Source of the DNA: Alphaproteobacteria bacterium
Lineage (GTDB): Bacteria; Pseudomonadota; Alphaproteobacteria; UBA8366; Aestuariispiraceae
NCBI GenBank assembly: GCA_033344895.1
Contig: JAWPMN010000001.1
Coordinates: forward strand, 992,001-1,056,000
Length of the DNA: 64,000 bases
Direction of reading: 5' to 3'
Part shown: in pieces, positions 1-9,326 of the stretch
Numbering within the stretch: position 1 is the first letter of the stretch
Layout of the letters: each line of letters starts with the position of its first letter
Position numbers and translations under genes: made by a program
Notes under the pieces: generated by a model
The model's input: only the letters and a program-made list of their open reading frames with translations
Told to the model about the DNA's origin: nothing
Databases searched by the model: none

Positions 1-915
1 CGGAAAGGCCGCCTGGACGATCTCTCGGGCTTCGGCATCACCGGGCAGGTCGAAGCCCGGCATCACCACACCGCCATTGCAGACGTAGAAATTGATGTAG
101 CAGTTGCAGAAATCGAAGTTCTCCGTCGTCGCAGTATCGCGGCGCGGCGCGGCCCGCAGCTCCGTGATCTCCAGCCGCCGTCCCCTAGCATCGGTCGCGT
201 CGCGCAGGATGTCGATATTCCGCCGGGCGATCGCCGCCTCGTCCGCGTCCGCTTCGGGATCGATTTCCACCAGCACCTTCCCCGGCGCGGTAAAACAGGC
301 GATGCCGTCGATATGGCCGTCGGTGCCGGTTTCATACGGGTTGCCGGGCAGCCAGATCGTCTTCTCGATCCCCAAGGTCCGGGCAAAGATCGCCTCCGCC
401 TTTTCGCGCCGGATGCCGGGATTTCGGTTCGGATTCAGAATGACCGTATCCGTCGTCAGCAAGGTCCCCTCGCCGTCGACATGCAAGGCGCCGCCTTCTG
501 TCGCCAGGGCCGAATGCAGGACGGGCAGGTTCAAATCGCGCAAGACCGTCGCGGCGAGGGCGGCGTCCTTGTCGAAATGGTCCGTCTTCCCGCCCCAGGC
601 GTTGAAGCGCCAGGACACGCCGGCCCGCCCTTCCGAGGAAATCACAAAGCTGGGTCCGGTGTCGCGAAACCAACTGTCATCGACCGGATAGGCGACGACC
701 TCGACCTCGCCGCCGCAGACCGCGCGCGCCCCTTCCGCCGCCGACGGGTCGGCGATCATGCGCACCGGTTCGAAACGCGCAATGGCGCGCGCAACCGCCG
801 CATAGTCCTTCTGAACGGATGCCAGATCCGGCGCCCACATCTCTTGCCGGTGCGGCCACACCATCCAGGTTCGGATATGCGGTTCCCATTCCGCGGGCAT
901 GCGATATGCGGTCAT
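1..915 (-). CDS. aguA: Agmatine deiminase (partial, runs off left edge)
   Basis: Hydrolyses agmatine to N-carbamoylputrescine and ammonia in the arginine-to-putrescine route (cytoplasmic, peptidyl-arginine-deiminase fold). The first 305 residues are present. They begin MTAYRMPAEWEPHIRTWMVW, a typical family N-terminus, and include WFRDTGPSF, the segment GGALHVDGEGTLLTTDTVIL, and GTDGHIDGIACF with the conserved His-x-Asp. The last part seen, NFYVCNGGVVMPGF, also matches the family. The catalytic Cys near the C-terminus (GGGxIHC) lies beyond the window. The ATG at 915 is preceded by an AGGGGG ribosome-binding site. It is the last gene of a minus-strand run after trpS (70 bp gap). Confidence 0.93.
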   Translation of the reverse strand, partial: MTAYRMPAEWEPHIRTWMVWPHRQEMWAPDLASVQKDYAAVARAIARFEPVRMIADPSAAEGARAVCGGEVEVVAYPVDDSWFRDTGPSFVISSEGRAGVSWRFNAWGGKTDHFDKDAALAATVLRDLNLPVLHSALATEGGALHVDGEGTLLTTDTVILNPNRNPGIRREKAEAIFARTLGIEKTIWLPGNPYETGTDGHIDGIACFTAPGKVLVEIDPEADADEAAIARRNIDILRDATDARGRRLEITELRAAPRRDTATTENFDFCNCYINFYVCNGGVVMPGFDLPGDAEAREIVQAAFP

Positions 916-985
916 CGTTTCCCCCTGTCTTTTGGGAAACGTTACCGCCGAACGGAAACCGAAGGCTATACCCCGTTTGGCCTAG

Positions 986-2017
986 TCAGCGAACAAGACC
1001 CAAGGTATCGCGCACTTCCGCCAGGATCGGGGCGGACAGAGCCCGGGCCCGTTCGCCGCCCTTGGCCAGGATACGGTCGATTTCGGCCTTGTCTTGCAGC
1101 AGTCGGTTCATCTCGGTCGTGATCGGCTCCAGATGGGCGACCGCGGCGTCGGCGAGTTGCTGTTTGAAGGCGCCGAACTGACCGCCACCGATGTCACGCA
1201 ATGCGGATTCGACCGTCTGGTTGGTAAGGGCGGCATAGATTGTCACCAGGTTCTGCGCCTCAGGGCGACCTTCGAATCCGTCCTTGTCCGTCGGCAGGTT
1301 TTCCGGGTCGGTCTTGGCCTTGCGGATCTTCTTCGCGATCGCGTCGGCATCGTCCGTCAGGTTGATGCGCGACATGTCCGACGGATCCGACTTAGACATC
1401 TTCCTGGTACCGTCGCGCAGCGACATGACGCGGGTCGCCTCGCCCAGGATCAGCGGTTCGAGGACCGGGAAGAAGTCATCTACGCCCCAGTCATTGTTGA
1501 ACTTGATCGCAATATCGCGCGCCAGTTCCAGATGCTGCTTCTGATCCTCGCCCACCGGCACATGGGTGCCGCGATAAGCCAGGATGTCCGCCGCCATCAG
1601 GTTTGGGTAGACGAACAGGCCGGTCGATGCGTTTTCCTTGTTCTTACCCGCCTTCTCCTTGAACTGGGTCATGCGGTTCAGCCAACCCATCCGCGCGACA
1701 CAGTTGAAGTACCAGGCCAGTTCCGAATGGTCCGGGTTCTGCGACTGGTTGAACAGGATATGCTTGTCCGCATCAATGCCGCAGGCAATCAGCGCCGCCG
1801 CCACCTGGCGTGTCGCATCGCGCAGGGTCGCCGGCTCCTGCCACACGGTCAGCGCATGCAGGTCGACGACGCAATACAGGCAGTCGAATTCGTCCTGCAG
1901 CGGGACCCAGTTTCGGATCGCGCCCAGATAATTGCCCAGGGTCAGATTGCCCGTCGGCTGAATGCCGGAGAAAACACGGCGCGGATGCTTTGTGGCGGTA
2001 GGAGCGGCGTCGGTCAT
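986..2017 (-). CDS. trpS: Tryptophan--tRNA ligase
   Basis: Charges tRNA-Trp in the cytoplasm. At 343 aa it has normal class Ic length. The HIGH-type motif is [13 protein letters not shown] (about residues 21-33) and KMSKS is at residues 206-210. The Rossmann-fold core segment [12 protein letters not shown], which helps contact tRNA and tryptophan, is also present. It lies 109 bp downstream of murJ on the same strand. The glnD-murJ-trpS order recurs in alphaproteobacteria and suggests co-transcription. Confidence 0.97.
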   Translation of the reverse strand: MTDAAPTATKHPRRVFSGIQPTGNLTLGNYLGAIRNWVPLQDEFDCLYCVVDLHALTVWQEPATLRDATRQVAAALIACGIDADKHILFNQSQNPDHSELAWYFNCVARMGWLNRMTQFKEKAGKNKENASTGLFVYPNLMAADILAYRGTHVPVGEDQKQHLELARDIAIKFNNDWGVDDFFPVLEPLILGEATRVMSLRDGTRKMSKSDPSDMSRINLTDDADAIAKKIRKAKTDPENLPTDKDGFEGRPEAQNLVTIYAALTNQTVESALRDIGGGQFGAFKQQLADAAVAHLEPITTEMNRLLQDKAEIDRILAKGGERARALSAPILAEVRDTLGLVR

Positions 2018-2126
2018 GGGATGTGGACTCCCCGAACGGTGTTGAAACGATTAAGGCGCGCGGTTATCGCGGGTAACCCGGGTGGGGTCAAGCGGCTGCG
2101 CTGGTCGCCGTCACATTTGCGAAGGA

Positions 2127-3683
2127 TCAATTGCGATTGCGCCTCAACCTACCGCGGACTTCACGCAGATCGGCACCGCCGAGAGCATGGGCGAGGACGA
2201 AATATCCCACCCCGCCCAGTGCGACGACAGCCGCGAGAATGGCCACCCGCATCCACAGGGTGAGTGGCATGAAGTCCGGCAAGGCTGCGAGCATCCAGAA
2301 CAGCGCAAACGCCATCAGCGTCGAGGCGAGGATCAGACGCGGCACCCGCCGGCGGAACCGGCCATCCAGCGGCAGGTGCCCGCGTCGCCCCAGAACCCAG
2401 CCCATGGCAACCGCGTTCGCCCAGGCCGCCAGGGAGGCGGCAAGTGCGATCCCCGCCGCGCCCAGCACCCGCATCAGGGCGAAGGCCAGTGCGACATTGA
2501 CCACCATGGACCCAACCGCGATGTAGAGCGGCGTGCGTGTATCCCCCCGGGCGAAAAAGGCGGGCGACAGGATTTTGACCAGCACGACCGGCGGCAAGCC
2601 GATTGCCATCGCCGCCACGACCTCCGCCGTCGCTATGGCATCTCCGGTTTCGAATGCCCCGCGGCGGAAAAGGACATCGACGATGGGCAGCGGCATGGCG
2701 ATCAGCGCCGCTGCCGCCGGGAGGGTAAACAGCATGCCGATCTCAAGCGACCGGTTCAGACTGTCCCGCGCCCCGGAATCATCCCCGGCACTCAACTGCC
2801 GGGACAGCAGGGGTAGCAACGCAACGGAGATCGCGACGCCGATCACGCCCAGGGGAAGCTGTGCCACCCGGTCGGCATAGTAGAGATGCGCGATGGCCCC
2901 CGCCGGCAGCAGCGAGGCCAGGATTGTGGAAACGACCATGTTGATCTGGCTGACCCCGGCGCTCAGCACGCCCGGTCCCATACGCCGCAGCAGAAGGCGG
3001 ATATCGTCCCCGATCCGCGGGCGCGGCAGGTGAAACAGCACACCCGCGCGTTTGCAGTCCCAGGCCACCAGACCGAACTGCGCGATCCCGGCCACAAAGA
3101 CGCCCCAGGCAAGGAATTCCGAGGGGATCAGGGGGAAACGGCCGGTCAGGGACAGCAGCATCGCGACGATCAGAACGACATTCAGCAACACCGGTGCGGC
3201 CGCCGCCGCGCCGAACCGCCCGACCGTGTTCAGCATGCCGGACAACAGCGCGGAAAGCGCCATGAATGTCAGATAGGGGAAGGTGATTGTGCTCAGCGCC
3301 ACTGCCAGCGCGAATGTGCCTTCGTCCTCTGCGAAACCCGGGGCAAGGAACAGGATCACGAATGGCATGAAAGCCATGGCCAGCACCGTCAGCGCCAGCA
3401 TGACCAGGATCAGCAGCACCGCCGCCTCGCCGCCGAAACGGACCGCGCTTTCCGTTCCGTCCCGCTCCATCCGTTTGGCGTAGAGCGGTACCAGGGCGGC
3501 GTTCAATGCCCCCTCCGCAAAGAGGCGCCGGAACAGATTGGGCAGTCGGAAGGCAACGACGAAGGCTTCAGCGGCCGGGCCTGCGCCCAACACGGCGGCC
3601 ATCATGGCGTCGCGGACGAACCCAAGCACCCGGCTGGCCATCGTCCAGCCGCCAACGGTGGCAATCGACCTCAACAGCGCCAT
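2127..3683 (-). CDS. murJ: Lipid II flippase MurJ
   Basis: Inner-membrane MOP-superfamily flippase that moves the peptidoglycan precursor lipid II to the periplasmic face. At 518 aa it has about 14 hydrophobic segments. The N-terminus MALLRSIATVGGWTMASRVL and the segment FVVAFRLPNLFRRLFAEGA are diagnostic of MurJ/MviN. The ATG at 3683 is preferred over the in-frame GTG at 3692 because AGGAG sits 8 bases before the ATG and would be too close for the GTG. It follows glnD by about 70 bp. Confidence 0.96.
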   Translation of the reverse strand: MALLRSIATVGGWTMASRVLGFVRDAMMAAVLGAGPAAEAFVVAFRLPNLFRRLFAEGALNAALVPLYAKRMERDGTESAVRFGGEAAVLLILVMLALTVLAMAFMPFVILFLAPGFAEDEGTFALAVALSTITFPYLTFMALSALLSGMLNTVGRFGAAAAAPVLLNVVLIVAMLLSLTGRFPLIPSEFLAWGVFVAGIAQFGLVAWDCKRAGVLFHLPRPRIGDDIRLLLRRMGPGVLSAGVSQINMVVSTILASLLPAGAIAHLYYADRVAQLPLGVIGVAISVALLPLLSRQLSAGDDSGARDSLNRSLEIGMLFTLPAAAALIAMPLPIVDVLFRRGAFETGDAIATAEVVAAMAIGLPPVVLVKILSPAFFARGDTRTPLYIAVGSMVVNVALAFALMRVLGAAGIALAASLAAWANAVAMGWVLGRRGHLPLDGRFRRRVPRLILASTLMAFALFWMLAALPDFMPLTLWMRVAILAAVVALGGVGYFVLAHALGGADLREVRGRLRRNRN

Positions 3684-3755
3684 GACGCCCACTCCTGTAT
3701 CGCGATGCGGCAGCGTTAGCCGGATTCGGTGGGCTTGGCGAGGTCCGGGACAGCG

Positions 3756-6602
3756 CTACTCCGCCGCCTGGACCTTTTGCTTGGCGCGCTTGGCGCGAGT
3801 CTTGGCGATGGCCTTCTTCGCCAGTTTGGTCGGCGGCGGTGCGGTCTTCTCCTCGCCATCCAGCAGGGCGAAACGCAGGGCCTGGCGGATCTGGTCCAGC
3901 TTGCCCTTGTGCTCGACCTTCATGCCGAACGTATCCTTCACATAGAAAACGTCGACAACCTGTTCGCCGTAGGTCGAAACCTTGGCGAGCACGATCTGCA
4001 GGCGCTGTTCCACCAAGGCGGATGTCAGCTTGTAGAGCAGGCCCGGCCGGTCGCGGCCGTTGACTTCGATCACGGTGTGGCTGTTGGACGCCTGATTGTC
4101 GATCAGCACCCTGGGCGCGACGGTGAAGACCCGCGTTCGCGACGGCAGGGCCGATTGCGCCCGCTTCGCCAACTCCTCCATCGGCTTGATCTCTCCCGCC
4201 AGCGACTGACGGATGAGAACTGACAATCGGGCCAGCCGGTCGGGCCGCGCAAAGGCCCCTTCCTCCGCGTCCTGCAGCAGGAAGGTATCCAGTGCCATAC
4301 CGTCCTTCATGGTCGAGATCTTGGCATCCACGACCGATGCGCCTGCCAGGGCGATCGCCCCGGACAGTCGTGCGAAAAGCCCCGGATGGTCGGTACAGTA
4401 GACGGTGAGTTCGGTTACCGCCTTGTCTGTGTCGATCCGCGTTTCCAGTGTCAGCTCATCCGTTCGCCCTTGCGCGGACCGCACGATGCGGGCGTGGTGG
4501 GCCAGCGTATCGTCGTCCAGCGCCAGGTAATAGCCCTTACCGCCGCGCGACAGATGGGTCTCGATCTCGGCCGCCTCCCAGCCATCCTGCTCAAGTCGTT
4601 CGGCAAGACGGGCCTTCGCCGCCTCCGCCCGCCGAATGCGCCCCTCGGATGCCGAGGCGCCTGACATCACCTCTTCGGCGCGCCAGTAAAGCTCCCGCAA
4701 CAGTGTGGCTTTCCAGTTGTTCCAGACATTGGGACCGACCGCCCGTATGTCGACGACCGTAAGGCAAAGCAGCAACCGCAGCCGCTCCGGCGATTGCACC
4801 AGATCCACGAAATCCTGGACAGTCTTCGGATCTTCCAAGTCCCGCTTCGTCGCGGTCATCGACATCGCGAGGTGATGCAGGACCAGCCAAGCGACCGTTT
4901 CGGTGTCCTCCTGATTCATCCCCAGTCGCGGACACAGTTCCCGTGCGACCTCCGCCCCCAGTTCTGAATGATCGCCGCCGCGGCCCTTGGCGATATCATG
5001 CAGAAGGGTCGCGACATACAGGACTTCGCGCGACTGAACCTGCCGGATCACCTTGCTGGCAACCGGATGATCCTCTGTCAGCATGCCGCGCTCGATCCGG
5101 TTCAGAATGCCTATGGCGCGGATGGTATGCTCGTCCGTCGTGTAGACGTGATACATGTCATACTGCATCTGCGCGACGACACGCCCGAAATCCGGAACGA
5201 ACTTCCCGAACAATCCGCACTCGTTCATCTGGCGCAAGGTCTTGTCCGGATCTTCGTCGGCGCAAAGAATGTCCATGAACAGGCGGTTGGCCTCCGGGTC
5301 ATCCCGAAACGCGGCATTGATCTTGCCCAGCGCCCGCGTCACCGCGGTCACCGCGTCGGGATGCAACTCCAGCCCGTGGCGGTTCGCGACCAGAAAGATC
5401 CGCAGCATCTCTGTCGGGTTGTTCCGGAAATACTTCTTTTCGGGAATGGACAAACGCTGCCCGTCTATCGGAAACCCTTCGACATCACGCCGGAAGAAAA
5501 CCGTCGGCAGGCGCAGCAGACCCCGGCGCTTCTGAGCCGCCTCGAAGGCCGCAAGAAAGATCCGGGTCAGGTCCCCCACATCTTTTGCAACCAGGAAGTA
5601 ATGACGCATGAAGCGCTCGACGCCGCTCCCTCCGGCCCGGTCCGAATAGGCCATGCGATGGGCCAGTTCCGGCTGCACATCGAAGGTCAGACGCTCTTCC
5701 GGTCGGTTCGCCAGGTAATGCAGATGACAGCGTACGGACCACAGGAAATGCTGCGCCCGCCCGAACCGGTCGATCTCCGCCTTGGTAAGGCCGCCTTCCG
5801 CCACCATCTGGGCAATATCATCGACGCCATAGAGAAACTTGGCGGTCCAGTACAATGTATGGAGATCCCGCAGCCCGCCCTTGCCGTCCTTGATGTTCGG
5901 CTCCAGGACATAGCGGCTGTCACCCATGCGTTCGTGCCGTTCGTCCCTCTCTGTCAGCTTTGCATCCAGAAAATCCGTCTCGCTGCCGGCAACGACCGTC
6001 TTTCGGAAATTGGTCCGCAGCGACGTGAACAATGCCTTGTCGCCCCAGATGTAACGGGTTTCCAGCAACGCGGTGCAGATCGTCCAGTCGGACTTCGCCT
6101 GACGCAGGCATTCCTCGACCGACCGGGTCGAGTGACCGACCTTCAACCCGACATCCCACAAAGTATACAGGATGGTCTCCACCACCTGATCGATCCGCGC
6201 GGCGGGTTTGCGCTGGTGCAGGAACAACAGGTCCACATCCGATTGCGGCGCCAGTTCGCCGCGCCCGTATCCACCGACCGCCACAATCGCGATCCGCTCG
6301 GATTCCGTCGGATTGGGCGCAGGATAGAGATGCGCCGAAATCGCGTCGTAGAGGACGCGGATCGTCTGATCGATCAGGAAGCAGTTGGCGCGAACGCATT
6401 CCGCGCCGTCCTGATTGTCGAAGAACCGATTGCGGATTTCCTCCCGGCCCTTCGCAAGTGCGGCTTTCAGGATGGGCAGCCAGGCGGCGCGCACATCGGC
6501 CTCGCCATGCACCGACTGGGCGGCGGCGGCCAGTTCTTCCTGCAGCGTCAGCCGGTCAATGATGCGGCGCTGCTGCTTCACTTTGACGGTGGTGTCGATC
6601 AT
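3756..6602 (-). CDS. glnD: [Protein-PII] uridylyltransferase/uridylyl-removing enzyme
   Basis: Bifunctional sensor of glutamine that uridylylates PII proteins and removes the group, so controlling nitrogen assimilation. It has 948 aa and the full domain order. The nucleotidyltransferase motif is GGYGRGELAPQSDVDLL (from residue 110, metal-binding Asp122 and Asp124). The HD hydrolase motif LLHDIAKGRGGDHS has His535-Asp536. Two C-terminal ACT domains follow: CTDHPGLFARLSGAI at about 737-750, and one around GRDRPGLLYKLTSAL. The Lys/Ala-rich tail (last ~25 residues) is probably disordered. Confidence 0.97.
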   Translation of the reverse strand: MIDTTVKVKQQRRIIDRLTLQEELAAAAQSVHGEADVRAAWLPILKAALAKGREEIRNRFFDNQDGAECVRANCFLIDQTIRVLYDAISAHLYPAPNPTESERIAIVAVGGYGRGELAPQSDVDLLFLHQRKPAARIDQVVETILYTLWDVGLKVGHSTRSVEECLRQAKSDWTICTALLETRYIWGDKALFTSLRTNFRKTVVAGSETDFLDAKLTERDERHERMGDSRYVLEPNIKDGKGGLRDLHTLYWTAKFLYGVDDIAQMVAEGGLTKAEIDRFGRAQHFLWSVRCHLHYLANRPEERLTFDVQPELAHRMAYSDRAGGSGVERFMRHYFLVAKDVGDLTRIFLAAFEAAQKRRGLLRLPTVFFRRDVEGFPIDGQRLSIPEKKYFRNNPTEMLRIFLVANRHGLELHPDAVTAVTRALGKINAAFRDDPEANRLFMDILCADEDPDKTLRQMNECGLFGKFVPDFGRVVAQMQYDMYHVYTTDEHTIRAIGILNRIERGMLTEDHPVASKVIRQVQSREVLYVATLLHDIAKGRGGDHSELGAEVARELCPRLGMNQEDTETVAWLVLHHLAMSMTATKRDLEDPKTVQDFVDLVQSPERLRLLLCLTVVDIRAVGPNVWNNWKATLLRELYWRAEEVMSGASASEGRIRRAEAAKARLAERLEQDGWEAAEIETHLSRGGKGYYLALDDDTLAHHARIVRSAQGRTDELTLETRIDTDKAVTELTVYCTDHPGLFARLSGAIALAGASVVDAKISTMKDGMALDTFLLQDAEEGAFARPDRLARLSVLIRQSLAGEIKPMEELAKRAQSALPSRTRVFTVAPRVLIDNQASNSHTVIEVNGRDRPGLLYKLTSALVEQRLQIVLAKVSTYGEQVVDVFYVKDTFGMKVEHKGKLDQIRQALRFALLDGEEKTAPPPTKLAKKAIAKTRAKRAKQKVQAAE

Positions 6603-6722
6603 GCCCTTAACCTAGTTCACGCCACAGCATTTGACGAGGGGCGTACCAGCCTGACCAGGACGGTACCAGACCCTGGCCCGCAAGGGGGCGCTGTGCTGTC
6701 ACGATGCCGCGCGGTGCCCGCT

Positions 6723-7565
6723 TTAGGCCTTGATCTTGTAGCCCGTCGCCAGCAGGCGGGCGGCAATGCCCAGCAGAACCAGAAAGACCGCCACGCCGAT
6801 GCCGGCACCAATCATCGGATCGGTCTCCGCCCGACCGGTCGCGGCCCATCGAAATCCGTCGACCAGATAGTAGATCGGATTGACCTGAAAGACGGTGCGC
6901 CACACGCCCTCCGGAACCGCCGCAATCGGGAAGAAGGTTCCGCTCAGGAAAATGATCGGCAGCATCATGAAGGTTTCCTTCCCGGCGAAGGAATCCCATT
7001 TCGGGGAGAAGATCGCATTGATCAGCCCGGCCATGGAAAAGATGCCCGCTGCCAGGCACAGAAACAGGAAGGCTGCGACCGGGGAGACCGGCAGTTCGAA
7101 TCCGAAGGGCATCATGACGACCCCGATGGCCGCGCCCACGGCGACAGCTGCGGTCACCGCCGTCACCAGATAGGAGATCAGCACCTCCAGGGGGCTCAGC
7201 GGGGAACTGAGGATATCCTGAAGCCCGCCCGATTCCAGCTTGTCGAACATGATCGAATAGCCGGTGGTTTCGAAGGCGCGCTGCATCGCCGCCGATGCCA
7301 CAAGGCCGGCGGCGAGAAACTGGATGAAGTTCAGCCCGTCGACCATCAGGTCGCTGCCCGCCGCCAGAGTGAAGACCGATGCAAACAGGAGCGCCTGAAT
7401 GGCCGGTCCCAGAATGACCATGCCGAACCAGCGAATTTCGCGTATCGCCTCGCGGCGGATCAGGCTGATCAGCCCGACCAGATTTACATGCCGGAAAAGG
7501 CGCGGCCGCGGCGGACCGGCGTCAGCGAAGGCAGGCGTCCTCGTGCGACCGGTCGCGGCATCCAT
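6723..7565 (-). CDS. ABC-2 type transporter permease (second of a pair)
   Basis: A 280-aa inner-membrane protein with about six hydrophobic segments and an ABC-2 permease pattern (VNLVGLISLIRREAIREIRW at the N-terminus, late segment FLSGTFFPIAAVPEGVWRTV). It follows a paralogous permease by 14 bp and the two are probably co-translated, perhaps as a heterodimer. The ATG at 7565 is chosen because upstream codons overlap the first permease. No ATP-binding subunit lies beside it. Sequence resemblance is to YadH/NodJ-like exporters; the substrate is unknown. Confidence 0.85.
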   Translation of the reverse strand: MDAATGRTRTPAFADAGPPRPRLFRHVNLVGLISLIRREAIREIRWFGMVILGPAIQALLFASVFTLAAGSDLMVDGLNFIQFLAAGLVASAAMQRAFETTGYSIMFDKLESGGLQDILSSPLSPLEVLISYLVTAVTAAVAVGAAIGVVMMPFGFELPVSPVAAFLFLCLAAGIFSMAGLINAIFSPKWDSFAGKETFMMLPIIFLSGTFFPIAAVPEGVWRTVFQVNPIYYLVDGFRWAATGRAETDPMIGAGIGVAVFLVLLGIAARLLATGYKIKA

Positions 7566-7579
7566 GATCGGGTCCAGTC

Positions 7580-8443
7580 CTAGTTCTTCAGCTTGTAGCC
7601 GGAATGAACCATGCGCCAGGCCAGCAAGGCCAGCGCCAGATTGATCCCGAACATGATCGTCATGCCAAGCCATGCAGGCGCATCGGAGGTCCCGATGAAG
7701 CCGCTGCGGAACCCGTCGATCATGTAGAAGAACGGGTTGAAGAAGGCGATCGTATAGAACGGCTCCGGCAGGCGCTCGATCGAATAAAAGGTTCCGCTGA
7801 GAAACGCGAAGGGCGTGATGACGAAATTCGTGATTGCGGCCATGTGGTCGAACTTGTCCGCCCAGATTCCCCCGATGATGCCGATGAGGCTGAGCATCAA
7901 CGACGCACTGATGCCATGATAGATGACCAATGCCGGGTTGGTGATCTCGAACGGCACGAAAATCCACATGCACAGGCCGGTGGACAGACCGACCACGACC
8001 CCTCGGGTCGCCCCGGCCAGGGCATAGGCAGTGACGAATTCCACCGGGTTGATCGGCGGCATAAGGACATCGACGATGTTGCCCTGAACCTTGGAGATGA
8101 CCAGCGAGGAAGACGTGTTGGCAAAGGCATTCTGGACCATGGCCATGACGATAAGGCCGGGCGCCAGGAAGACAGGAAACGGCACGCCATGCACCGTCTC
8201 CACAGCCCGACCGAGCGCCAGCGTGAAGATCGCGAGGAACAGCAGCGTCGTCACGACAGGCGCCGCGACGGTCTGGGTCGCGACGTTCAGGAAGCGGCGA
8301 ACTTCCTTCATGTAGAGGCTGCGCCAGCCAACCCAGTTGACCGAGCCGAAGGCGCGCGGACCGCGAACGCCGCGGCGGACATTGTCGGCGGCGGCGGCTT
8401 GATTCGGCGGCAGGCTGCCGCCGTCAGAATGCGTTGTCGTCAT
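7580..8443 (-). CDS. ABC-2 type transporter permease (first of a pair)
   Basis: A 287-aa permease with a ~55-residue hydrophilic N-terminus followed by VNWVGWRSLYMKEVRRFLNV and about six membrane segments. The late segment FAFLSGTFYSIERLPEPFYT matches the equivalent part of the next gene, so the two are paralogues. The ATG at 8443 (MTTTHSDGGS) is the most likely start; an upstream GTG/ATG extension would add an atypical basic stretch. The operon has no ATPase, so the partner must be encoded elsewhere. Role: export of an unidentified compound. Confidence 0.85.
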   Translation of the reverse strand: MTTTHSDGGSLPPNQAAAADNVRRGVRGPRAFGSVNWVGWRSLYMKEVRRFLNVATQTVAAPVVTTLLFLAIFTLALGRAVETVHGVPFPVFLAPGLIVMAMVQNAFANTSSSLVISKVQGNIVDVLMPPINPVEFVTAYALAGATRGVVVGLSTGLCMWIFVPFEITNPALVIYHGISASLMLSLIGIIGGIWADKFDHMAAITNFVITPFAFLSGTFYSIERLPEPFYTIAFFNPFFYMIDGFRSGFIGTSDAPAWLGMTIMFGINLALALLAWRMVHSGYKLKN

Positions 8444-8587
8444 GGCGCCGTACCCTATGCCGAAACGGGTCCAAGGCAACCCTTTCGGCCGCCCTGTGAG
8501 GAAAAAGCGTGTCGCCGGATCGGAAACGATGCCGCTAGCCGGACCATCCTTTGCGGTTGAGACCCTCTGCAAAGACAAATCGGAAAG

Positions 8588-8615
8588 TGGCAAATTGCGA
8601 TCTGCACTTTATAGT
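8588..8615 (+). promoter_or_regulatory. Candidate sigma-70 promoter of the lipoprotein gene
   Basis: TGGCAA and TATAGT are separated by 16 bp, in an AT-richer patch about 30 bases before the TTG start at 8647. This is a visual match to -35/-10 boxes only. Confidence 0.4.
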
Positions 8616-8646
8616 CCCAACCATACATTGGCTCAGGGGGGCGAAG

Positions 8647-9297
8647 TTGCAATTTTCCAAACTCATCTTGTGGATTGCCGTGCTTGCCGTCGCGGCATGT
8701 CAAACGACCGCAGACGGGGTCGCACGAGGACATTATTATAAGGTGCCACCGGAGCTGTCCCGATTGAGCATCGATGACACCGAGATACTGACAAAGATCG
8801 GCGCTGCACGACAGGCCCGGAGCATTTCGATATCAACGAGTCGCAGCGCCGCGTATTTCGAGACGTTCACGCTCAGCGGCGGTGGCCACAAAACATACAT
8901 CCGACTGTCGATGCTGCCACATGGCTGGTACTGGAACGTCCATTCATCCGGCTTCGGATTGCAGAAGGAATTGCGCAACGGCTTCGACAAGGTTCTGAAG
9001 CACGACATCGACATTTCTGATGTCACCCCACTGTCCACTGACTATGCGCGAAGTGTGTACGGGCGGTTCCGTCAGGGTGTGCGTGAATGCTACGGATTCT
9101 TGATTACGTCATCGGCCAGCGCATTACCGAACAATTACAGAAACCTTGTCGTCGGCGCCACCTGTGCGGCCGCGGACCAGCTTATGACCGACCAGGAGTT
9201 CATGCGCCTGGTCCTGGCCATATCGTTCGACCCGGCCCACTATTCGGGGGCCGGCTTCTCGAGCGAGCAGGTCAGATACATCGCCGGGAAGTCCTGA
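8647..9297 (+). CDS. Putative lipoprotein of unknown function
   Basis: A 216-aa product if translation starts at the TTG at 8647. From there the N-terminus is a short lipoprotein signal peptide (hydrophobic ILWIAVLAVAAC, lipobox Cys18), preceded by AGGGGGG as ribosome-binding site. A start further upstream would bury the signal peptide. The mature part has no motif I recognise. It contains several aromatic residues, a pair of Cys (CYGF and ATCAAA) that could form a disulfide, and a C-terminal segment SGAGFSSEQVRYIAG. It stands alone between divergent and convergent neighbours. Confidence 0.7.
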   Translation: MQFSKLILWIAVLAVAACQTTADGVARGHYYKVPPELSRLSIDDTEILTKIGAARQARSISISTSRSAAYFETFTLSGGGHKTYIRLSMLPHGWYWNVHSSGFGLQKELRNGFDKVLKHDIDISDVTPLSTDYARSVYGRFRQGVRECYGFLITSSASALPNNYRNLVVGATCAAADQLMTDQEFMRLVLAISFDPAHYSGAGFSSEQVRYIAGKS

Positions 9298-9326
9298 CCC
9301 ACGGAACGAAGGTCAGGACTGCCACG

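Noticed and set aside
4968-7583. An 871-codon plus-strand frame opposite glnD and the permeases
   Set aside because: Spans two unrelated real genes and their spacer on the other strand; composition is that of an antisense frame.
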